Positions 20,840-25,470 of a stretch of DNA of 25,470 bases are shown piece by piece. Both the position numbers and the translations under genes were made by a program. Below the pieces are notes generated by a model, which was not told where the DNA came from, made no database searches, and saw nothing but the letters and a program-made list of their open reading frames with translations. This DNA is from a virus, in IMG/VR virus record IMGVR_UViG_3300045741_000414, positions 1 through 25,470 of that record; one strand, 5' to 3'. Numbering within the stretch: the first letter of the stretch is position 1; every line of letters starts with the position of its first letter.

Positions 20840-22716
20840 TACAATGCCGCGTCCGTCTTCGAGAACGATCCCGCGTGCCGGACCCCGACATCGACCATCG
20901 TGATCCCGGTGACGTAGATCATGTTCTGCGAGGCCCCAGTGTATGGATCGACGATCAGATCGACCGCGCCGCCCCACTCCCCGACGAGCAACTCGGCCCA
21001 GTTGCCGAAGATGATCGACGAGCAGATGGTCGTTGCGGTGCCCTGGGTCAGGTTGCTCGGGACCTGGTTCGAGACGTAGGCGTTGTAGCCGTTGACGGAC
21101 CCGGGCTGGTTGTTGCCCTCCCACATATAGAGGGAGCCGGCCACGGTGTTCTTGAGTGTGGTCTTGAGGACCCCGCGCTGGGTCGCGTTCGTCAGATACG
21201 CCAACGAGCCGAGGTCGGCGTTCTGCACCGCCACGTCCGTCTCGAGGCCGACGAGGTTGGCCCAGGTGATCACGGCGCCGTTCGCGCCCAGGGTTCGGTT
21301 GCCGATGCCGGACGTGTTGCGAACGCCGGTCGGCTGCGAGTTCGAGCCGGTGCCGTTGATCGCGGCGCTGTCGATGCCGACCGCGACGACGTTCGCGATG
21401 TCGTCCAATACGAGCGACTGCATATCGGGCGAGGTCTGGATCAGGGCTTGCCGCGAGAAGGCGGTCGAAACCATGCCGGTTTTCGGCGAGAGGGTGACGT
21501 TGTTCAACGTCAAGGCGCCGAGGCTGTTCGCGCTGGTCGGATTTTCACCCGTCCAGTTGAAGGTGTTCGCCGTGATCTGGCGGGGGAACGAGATGGTATC
21601 CGTCAGGCCGCTCAAGAAGCGGGCGCCGCACTGCCGGACGATGAGCCGGTTCCGGAGGATCTCGATCAGGCTCATCAACGTGGTCTGGACGGCCGCGCCA
21701 CCGAGCGACGACGTGCCGACGATGTTGCCGGTGATGCTGGCACGGGTCTGGAGCGTCATCGGGAGGTAGAGGCCGCGGGACGGTTTGCCGGATCGCTTGG
21801 CGATTTCGTCGGAGGCTTCCTTCTCGAGCCCGCCCTCCCGTTCCCATTTCCCGGTCGCGATCGCCATGATCGCCCGGCCGAGGTTGTACTGCTGGTGTTC
21901 CTTCGGCGTCAGGTCGAGATGGCCGGCCGGGGTCGCCGTCGAGGCGTTCCGGACGGCGTCGGCTTCGATATCGGCGCGGGCCTTCTCGAGGCTGAAGTCC
22001 TTGTCGATCCACTCTGACAGCCGATGCTCCATCTTGAACGTTTTGGCGACGTCGCCCAAGAGTTTGATTTCCTGCTTCCGCTGTTCGACCTGCGCGTCTA
22101 CCAGGGCCTTCACGGTGCCGGTATCCGGGGTCGGGGTCTGATCCGCCATCTTCGTCTCCTTCTCCGGTGCCGGAGTTTGGAAGGTTGCCGCCGACCCGGG
22201 GATCGCCAGGCCGCGGTTGATCCCTACGGAGTCGTCGGCCGGGACCGGCACGATCGAGCCCTCCATCGGGGTCCAGCGTGTTGCGGTATAGGTCACGTCT
22301 TGGCCGTCGCGGGCTTCCGTCCAGGCGTCGATGCGATAGCCAATACTGGTGTCCGTGAGAATCCCATCGACGACGTCCTGCCGAATCTCCTGCGCCCGGG
22401 CCGAGCGGCTAAACCGCATTTCGGCGCCGAGTTTGCCGTCGGATCGGAGCGCCACGTCTTCCAGCCGGCCGATGGGCTGGCCGGTATCGTGGTTGTAGAG
22501 CAGCGGGAGCCCTCGAGCCGCCCGGCTCATGTCAATGGCCCCGGGGTCGTGGCTCAGGACTTCCTTTCCGAAATACCTAACGACCGGCTGATCGCTCGAG
22601 AGCGAGACGGGGATGCGGTCGTCCGCCGTCCCCCGCGCCGCGAGCAGGTCCCGATCCACTGTCAGCGCTCGGGTCAGTACCCCCGGTGTTGTCCCCGGGT
22701 TCTTGGGTTCCGGCAT
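20839..22716 (-). CDS. prohead protease fused to HK97-type major capsid protein (625 aa)
   Basis: One frame covers two proteins usually made from two genes. The first 170 or so residues are a prohead protease of the HK97 (U35/S78) type: 'YFGKEVLSHDPGAIDMSRAA' and 'GLPLLYNHDTGQPIGRLEDV' with the catalytic His, 'DGILTDTSIGYRIDAW' with the catalytic Ser, and 'EGSIVPVPADDSVGIN'. After a linker, an internal Met with its own ribosome site begins a 436-residue HK97-fold capsid protein: helical delta-like segment (VKALVDAQVEQRKQEIKLLG), 'GGAAVQTTLMSLIEILRNRL', 'SGLTDTISFPRQITANTFNW' and 'TFNWTGENPTSANS'. I place the start at ATG 22716 because GAGGAGG lies eight bases upstream; ATG 22734 is the alternative. 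The 5' end overlaps the portal gene by about 140 bases. Confidence 0.82.
   Translation of the reverse strand: MPEPKNPGTTPGVLTRALTVDRDLLAARGTADDRIPVSLSSDQPVVRYFGKEVLSHDPGAIDMSRAARGLPLLYNHDTGQPIGRLEDVALRSDGKLGAEMRFSRSARAQEIRQDVVDGILTDTSIGYRIDAWTEARDGQDVTYTATRWTPMEGSIVPVPADDSVGINRGLAIPGSAATFQTPAPEKETKMADQTPTPDTGTVKALVDAQVEQRKQEIKLLGDVAKTFKMEHRLSEWIDKDFSLEKARADIEADAVRNASTATPAGHLDLTPKEHQQYNLGRAIMAIATGKWEREGGLEKEASDEIAKRSGKPSRGLYLPMTLQTRASITGNIVGTSSLGGAAVQTTLMSLIEILRNRLIVRQCGARFLSGLTDTISFPRQITANTFNWTGENPTSANSLGALTLNNVTLSPKTGMVSTAFSRQALIQTSPDMQSLVLDDIANVVAVGIDSAAINGTGSNSQPTGVRNTSGIGNRTLGANGAVITWANLVGLETDVAVQNADLGSLAYLTNATQRGVLKTTLKNTVAGSLYMWEGNNQPGSVNGYNAYVSNQVPSNLTQGTATTICSSIIFGNWAELLVGEWGGAVDLIVDPYTGASQNMIYVTGITMVDVGVRHAGSFSKTDAAL
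22147..22161 (-). promoter_or_regulatory. internal ribosome-binding site and start for capsid protein
   Basis: On the minus strand GGAGAAGGAG ends six bases before ATG 22149, inside the protease-capsid fusion and in the same frame. The Met opens the capsid part (MADQTPTPDTGTVKAL). This arrangement would let ribosomes make free capsid protein in excess over the protease-bearing fusion. Confidence 0.65.
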
Positions 22717-24160
22717 TCGCAGCGGCCTCCTCATTCATGAGCGAGTTGGGGATGTAGCGTTCGATGTCATAGGCGTCGGCCAGCGTATCGGCCGCCGCGA
22801 TTTCGGCGTAGATCTCTTCCAGGTCGTCACCATTGTCCGCGACAACCCGTTGCGGCGACGTAAAGCCGGCCGCGACGGCCATCATATCCGCGGCCTGTTC
22901 CTGCTGCGGATTGACGTAGGCCCAGCCCCGCGGCCGCCAATCGTGGAGGTTGTATTGTTCCGGCGTCATCCGGAGCGACAGCCGGCCGGTCCGCCAGGCG
23001 ACTTTGATCCATTCGCGATAGATCGGCTCGCAGAAATGCTCGGCCATCCAGACTTGGAGGATGCGCCAGCCGTCGCGTTCCTGGAGGAGCCCAATGCGGC
23101 CGCTCGAGAAGTTGGTTTCCCGGAGGTCGGACGTCAGGCCGGCGTAGCTGACGTTGAGCCCGGCAGCGATCAGTTTGGTGATTTGCGTGACAAAGAGGGC
23201 GAAGTTCTGCGAGGGATGGGTCGGGTCCCAACTGTCGAAGGTTTCCCCTACGCCGAGCCGGTCAATGACGCCCGGCGCCGCATCCATCGTCGTTTGCTGG
23301 GCACTATCGGGGTCCGTCCCGTTCGGCGCGTCAGGCGATTGGACAATGAATCCCATCTTGGCGGCGGCGGTCCGGGCGGCGACCAGTTCGGCCTCCGCGT
23401 AGCCGTCCAACATCCGGAGGGCGAGCATGACGGGCGCGAGCCACGACTCCCCGCGGGTCTGGCCCGGCCGGCGGGGCACGAAGACATGCTCGATTTCCTC
23501 CGCCGGGATACGCATCCGTTCCCGCGACCCGCCGACGACGTCCCACTGATGGTATTTGAAGCAGTAATAGGCGAGCGGTCGATCCCAGGCATCGACTTCG
23601 ACCCCGAGCTTGATGGCCGGAATCCCGTCGCCGGCGGCGCGGGAATAGGTTTCGTCTACCAGGTCGGCGTCGATCAGCTGGAGGCTAAACCCGTAGGGCG
23701 GCCCGTAGACTTTCCGAATGAAGGCCTCGCCATCGCGGGCCACGGTTCGGATGACGAGTTGCTGAAAGGCCCGCCAGGACAGCCGTCCATCCGCGGAACA
23801 TGACTCGGCCCGTTGCCAGTCCGTAAAGGCGGATTCAATCGCCGTATTGGCCTGGATGTTGGGAACCCCTTGAGCGGTCTGGTTCCGGGCTTGGAGCCGA
23901 ATGCCCTTGTGGCCGATCACGTTCTCGGCCACCAAGGCGAGATAGCGACGGACGAGCGGATTATTGCGCTCGAGGTCCCGGGCCCGGTCGCGGAGCGTCC
24001 GGATGGACCCGCGGAGTTCGTTGGTTGGGCCCGTTGACCCCGTAATCCAGTCGGCCGTCAGCCGGGAGGGGATTGCGCCCGCGAAAAAGTTCCGCTTCCC
24101 GCCCGCCGGCACGAACCCAAGGGATCGCATGACCCGCGTGAGGAAGGACGGTTTTGCCAT
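22577..24160 (-). CDS. portal protein, lambda gpB type (527 aa)
   Basis: ATG overlaps the stop of the preceding gene (TAATG). The sequence matches the lambda-type portal family (Phage_portal_2) along its length: 'ELRGSIRTLRDRARDLERNN' with 'NPLVRRYLALVAENVIGHKG', 'SWRAFQQLVIRTVARDGEAF', 'FSLQLIDADLVDETYSRAAG', 'PAEEIEHVFVPRRPGQTRGE', 'SWLAPVMLALRMLDGYAEAE', 'LNVSYAGLTSDLRETNFSSG'. It forms the twelve-subunit ring at one capsid vertex through which DNA is packaged. The length of 527 is normal. The last 45 or so residues are Gly/Ser/Asp/Pro-rich and overlap the first codons of the protease-capsid gene. Confidence 0.9.
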   Translation of the reverse strand: MAKPSFLTRVMRSLGFVPAGGKRNFFAGAIPSRLTADWITGSTGPTNELRGSIRTLRDRARDLERNNPLVRRYLALVAENVIGHKGIRLQARNQTAQGVPNIQANTAIESAFTDWQRAESCSADGRLSWRAFQQLVIRTVARDGEAFIRKVYGPPYGFSLQLIDADLVDETYSRAAGDGIPAIKLGVEVDAWDRPLAYYCFKYHQWDVVGGSRERMRIPAEEIEHVFVPRRPGQTRGESWLAPVMLALRMLDGYAEAELVAARTAAAKMGFIVQSPDAPNGTDPDSAQQTTMDAAPGVIDRLGVGETFDSWDPTHPSQNFALFVTQITKLIAAGLNVSYAGLTSDLRETNFSSGRIGLLQERDGWRILQVWMAEHFCEPIYREWIKVAWRTGRLSLRMTPEQYNLHDWRPRGWAYVNPQQEQAADMMAVAAGFTSPQRVVADNGDDLEEIYAEIAAADTLADAYDIERYIPNSLMNEEAAANAGTQEPGDNTGGTDPSADSGSGPARGAGDGGRPHPRLALERSAGR

Positions 24161-24732
24161 TAGAGGCTCGGCCGGGTGAACGTGACCGCCAACGAGGCGT
24201 AGCCGGTTCCGGGATGCCGAAGCCGGAAGAGTTCGTTCTGGAGCGTGGCCCGCATCGCTTTGAGGTCCGCGAGCGTCATCTTGCGAACCGACCGGCCCCC
24301 GATCGTATACTCCTCGGGTTCGTCGCCGGACAGCCGGGCGGAAATCGCGGCCTCGACATAGGCCAGGTTGATTTCGGCAAACGTCGTCCGGTCGCCGGGC
24401 ATGGCCGTCGAAGCGTCCGGCATAATGGTCAGGGGGTCGAGCCGCTCGAAGTACTTGACGCCCGAATAGGTCCCCGACCCCGTCCAGATCCGGGTGACTT
24501 CATAGCGCCCGGCTTCGAGGGCGCCCGTCGTCGCAAACGGCACGATCACCGTGAACGTACTGCCGTCGTTCGTCACCCACCCGGAGTTCCAGACGAGCGC
24601 GGATTTCCCGGCGATGGCATAGGACAACGCCCAGCCCTCGCTAATGGGATAGGAGGCTGAGGAGGTCGTCCATTTCCAGGTCGCGCCCGCGGCGGCAACG
24701 ATCGGCTCGCGAGTCGGGGTAATCGGGGCCAG
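24160..24732 (-). CDS. phage connector-like protein, CTG start (190 aa)
   Basis: Protein-like sequence continues upstream of the TTG at 24627: 'LAPITPTREPIVAAAGATWK', 'WKWTTSSASYPISEGWALSY'. This is the conserved opening of a phage family ('APITPTREP..A.AG.TW.W..SL..YP.S.GW.LSY') found beside portal genes. A TAG closes the frame twelve bases before the CTG at 24732, and AGGAGG sits five bases upstream of that CTG, so CTG is the best start (ATT 24723 is the only near alternative). The N-terminal domain is beta-rich. The C-terminal part (TFAEINLAYVEAAISARLSG, GGRSVRKMTLADLKAMRATL) resembles gpW-like connector helices. It may help join portal and tail or act in DNA packaging. Confidence 0.65.
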   Translation of the reverse strand: MAPITPTREPIVAAAGATWKWTTSSASYPISEGWALSYAIAGKSALVWNSGWVTNDGSTFTVIVPFATTGALEAGRYEVTRIWTGSGTYSGVKYFERLDPLTIMPDASTAMPGDRTTFAEINLAYVEAAISARLSGDEPEEYTIGGRSVRKMTLADLKAMRATLQNELFRLRHPGTGYASLAVTFTRPSL

Positions 24733-24737
24733 CGGTG

Positions 24738-24744
24738 CCTCCTA
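24738..24744 (-). promoter_or_regulatory. ribosome-binding site deciding a CTG start
   Basis: TAGGAGG on the minus strand with a five-base gap to CTG 24732-24730. The TAG is also an in-frame stop for the connector frame, so initiation must follow it. No ATG, GTG or TTG occurs in that frame until 24627, by which point a conserved domain would already be cut. Confidence 0.65.
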
Positions 24745-24818
24745 CGGCGAAGGGCCGTCGATCCCTGAGACGACAGGATCGGCGGCCCCCGGCTCGCTCG
24801 CTGCGAGTAGTCCGCTTA
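24745..24818. other. leader of structural operon, or remnant of an upstream gene
   Basis: Minus-strand frame reading SGLLAASEPGAADPVVSGID and ending at the TAG at 24744-24742 keeps high third-position GC but has no start before an in-frame stop near 24845. It may be the C-terminal stub of a gene once extending further right (for example terminase), or simply leader sequence of the structural transcript. A competing ATG frame (24823-24641) is very Arg-rich and overlaps the connector gene, so I do not call it. Confidence 0.3.
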
Positions 24819-24980
24819 TGCAATTTGCAAGACTAGACTAGCAAATATCCCGACGGTTGTCAACAGGCGCTGTGGTAGTGGGTCAGTTTCCGTCGTGACA
24901 AACGTTGACGGGCGACGGTCTACCTGAAAGACATTGTCCTTGATCAATTTGCCGATAGATGAGTGAGGGGAATCAGTCAT
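24816..24980 (-). CDS. possible small membrane peptide after regulator (54 aa)
   Basis: ATG 24980 overlaps the end of the regulator gene by eight bases (ATGACTGA). The product begins MTDSPHSSIGKLIKDNVFQV and ends with a hydrophobic stretch (LLTTVGIFASLVLQIA). Base composition is much less GC-rich than in the structural genes. Its last 16 codons coincide with the structural promoter and one flanking inverted repeat, so the frame may be fortuitous. Coupling to the regulator gene is the main support. Confidence 0.35.
   Translation of the reverse strand: MTDSPHSSIGKLIKDNVFQVDRRPSTFVTTETDPLPQRLLTTVGIFASLVLQIA
24819..24846. promoter_or_regulatory. operator-like inverted repeats over the structural promoter
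   Basis: ATTTGC (24823-24828) and GCAAAT (24841-24846) form an inverted repeat spaced by 12 bases, enclosing the -10 element and a tandem TAGTC. A second palindrome TGCAATTTGCA (24819-24829) overlaps its left arm. Position over the -10 and start site suggests a repressor site. Confidence 0.5.
24835..24863 (-). promoter_or_regulatory. promoter for the structural operon
   Basis: On the minus strand: TTGACA (24863-24858), 17-base spacer, TAGTCT (24840-24835), with TG one base before the -10 giving an extended -10. It points at the connector-portal-capsid genes, about 100 bases ahead of the CTG start. No other promoter of similar quality is seen within the operon. Confidence 0.6.
24861..24885 (+). 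repeat. left arm of an inverted repeat flanking the regulatory cassette
   Basis: CAACAG, a 7-base variable centre, then GGTAGTGGGTCA. The reverse complement of 25327-25348 gives CAACAG, 4 bases, and the same 12-base core. The outer edge coincides with the -35 TTGACA of the structural promoter, which reads outward from this arm. Confidence 0.55.
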
Positions 24981-25242
24981 TCCGGTTGTCATTGGTGACC
25001 TTCCCAGTCGCGGTTTCATTGGTGGATCGCATTCTTTCGATTAGTTTTCGAAAATGAGCCACACGTTCCTCGGCCAGTCGAATAACGGCATGCTGCCAGC
25101 CCGGCGGCGGGGTACGGTGCGCCTCAGCTTCGGCCCGGAGCCGCGCCTGCCGAATCGTCGCCACGGAGACCCCCAGCCGGTCGGCTAGGTCTTTGTGGTC
25201 CATACGGTCGAAAAGACCGTCCGTCGTTTCCTTGAAATTCAT
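24973..25242 (-). CDS. helix-turn-helix transcription regulator (89 aa)
   Basis: Start set at ATG 25242, with GGTGGTG six bases upstream; the upstream ATG at 25257 would lie only about 14 bases from the expected transcription start and lacks a ribosome site. A helix-turn-helix appears near the N terminus (DHKDLADRLGVSVATIRQAR), where LADRLGVSVATIRQAR has the A-x-x-x-G-V-S pattern. It is followed by 'PPPGWQHAVIRLAEERVAHF' and 'RKLIERM', a helical dimerisation-like part. Small regulators with 'RQARL..EA.AHR.PPPGW..A...LAE.R' are known to me as orphan HTH proteins of bacteria and mobile elements. Nested inverted repeats over its promoter suggest that it represses itself, and it may also act on the nearby structural promoter. 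The C terminus is polar and Asn/Thr-rich. Confidence 0.7.
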   Translation of the reverse strand: MNFKETTDGLFDRMDHKDLADRLGVSVATIRQARLRAEAEAHRTPPPGWQHAVIRLAEERVAHFRKLIERMRSTNETATGKVTNDNRND

Positions 25243-25292
25243 TGTATGCACCACCATTGACAGATTGCGATCTGTCTATTATACTGCATACA
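25243..25292. promoter_or_regulatory. nested palindromic operator with one dyad axis
   Basis: Inner repeat GACAGATTGCGATCTGTC (25259-25276; 7-bp arms, 4-base centre) lies exactly midway between TGTATGCA (25243-25250) and TGCATACA (25285-25292). Both pairs share the axis at 25267.5. The inner repeat covers the expected transcription start, the right outer arm lies in the promoter spacer, and the left outer arm lies at the start codon of the regulator. Confidence 0.65.
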
Positions 25293-25306
25293 CCTTATAT
25301 GAACAA
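25278..25306 (-). promoter_or_regulatory. promoter of the regulator gene
   Basis: On the minus strand TTGTTC (25306-25301), a 17-base spacer and a perfect TATAAT (25283-25278). Directed at the helix-turn-helix gene with expected transcription start near 25271, inside the inner palindrome. Confidence 0.7.
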
Positions 25307-25307
25307 G

Positions 25308-25469
25308 CTATCTACCACCAAGCAAGTGACCCACTACCGGCGCTGTTGGTAACTTGGCTTGGGCCCGAATCACGGCTTGCCAGGTTACGGGAAGGAGGCC
25401 GCAATCGCGGCATTTGAAGGTGAAGAGGATATCATCCGGCGCGATCCCGTCTAGCCGCCCCAAGACCCA
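25308..25469 (-). CDS. hypothetical protein with CxxC motif, C-terminal part (partial at right edge)
   Basis: Open from the right edge to a TAG at 25308-25310; 53 residues are visible. The first part looks like a real folded protein: 'LGRLDGIAPDDILFTFKCRD' with C-R-D-C-G, a half zinc ribbon, and 'LLPVTWQAVIRAQAK'. A zinc ribbon would need a second CxxC, which is absent before the stop. The last residues (LPTAPVVGHLLGGR) are encoded by the flanking inverted repeat, so the original C terminus may have been replaced by the cassette. No family can be named. Confidence 0.45.
   Translation of the reverse strand, partial: WVLGRLDGIAPDDILFTFKCRDCGLLPVTWQAVIRAQAKLPTAPVVGHLLGGR
25327..25348 (-). repeat. 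right arm of the inverted repeat flanking the regulatory cassette
   Basis: Minus-strand reading CAACAG, CGCC, GGTAGTGGGTCA matches the left arm at 24861-24885 in two perfect blocks. The arm lies inside the open reading frame at the right edge. The two arms enclose about 440 bases with the regulator gene. Confidence 0.55.
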
Positions 25470-25470
25470 T

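Noticed and set aside
20875-22017. Plus-strand open frame of 380 codons opposite the capsid gene
   Set aside because: The minus strand carries a clear HK97 capsid protein; the antisense product is low-complexity and Arg/Gly/Asp-rich.
22613-23803. Plus-strand open frame of 396 codons opposite the portal gene
   Set aside because: The portal protein is unambiguous on the minus strand; this is its antisense shadow.
24160-24627. TTG 24627 as start of the connector gene
   Set aside because: It would cut off a conserved N-terminal domain readable in frame for 35 further codons, and it lacks a good ribosome site.
24641-24823. Minus-strand 60-codon Arg-rich frame
   Set aside because: It overlaps the N terminus of the connector gene and has poorer third-position GC; likely a shadow.
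25193-25417. Plus-strand 74-codon frame over the regulator promoter
   Set aside because: It crosses the promoter and palindromes of the minus-strand regulator and has no ribosome site.

Overview
The window looks like most of the virion and lysis gene set of a tailed phage or prophage with a long non-contractile tail (siphovirus type), from a GC-rich host. Signs of a Gram-negative-like host are a gene with a lipobox signal sequence, a gene with a Sec signal peptide, and coiled-coil membrane proteins of the spanin/holin kind. No host housekeeping gene is seen, so the host group cannot be fixed. No terminase, integrase or replication gene is visible. If the phage has a terminase it should lie beyond the right edge.

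Left part, plus strand (1-1897): the C-terminal end of a DNA methyltransferase, then a chain of very small genes that overlap by 4 bases (ATGA/GTGA). Several encode cysteine-rich or DnaJ-like zinc-finger proteins and one a winged-helix-like protein. One of them (1155-1416) appears frameshifted. A hairpin near 1949-1976 and a gene-poor stretch follow. A second small plus-strand cluster (2379-3236) encodes a basic peptide, a lipoprotein, a single-membrane-span peptide and an unknown protein. It meets the structural operon tail to tail with a 4-base overlap.

Main part, minus strand (3233-24732), read right to left: head-tail connector-like protein with a CTG start, lambda-type portal, a fused prohead protease and HK97-type major capsid protein, small head protein, head closure protein, tail terminator, 44-aa peptide, major tail protein, two tail chaperones joined by a -1 frameshift (TTTTTTC), tape measure protein, Dit-like distal tail protein, LamG-like tail protein, tail hub. 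Then comes a lysis block: M15 peptidase endolysin, membrane protein, holin-like protein, coiled-coil membrane protein, HExxH protein. Last is an unusually rich set of adhesin or fibre-like proteins: a secreted Cys-rich lectin-like protein, a beta-rich protein, a glycine-rich adhesin, a protein built of 20-residue repeats, and tail-fibre-like proteins. It ends with a coiled-coil protein that has a membrane segment at each end. Almost all of these genes abut or overlap, so they are probably one transcript.

Right end (24735-25470): a more AT-rich regulatory cassette. A small helix-turn-helix gene has its own near-consensus promoter. Two nested inverted repeats there share one dyad axis, suggesting autoregulation. 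A second minus-strand promoter (TTGACA, 17 bp, extended -10), overlapped by inverted repeats, is placed to drive the structural operon. A pair of inverted repeats with a common 12-bp core flanks the cassette. The cassette sits where terminase genes would be expected, which suggests insertion or rearrangement.
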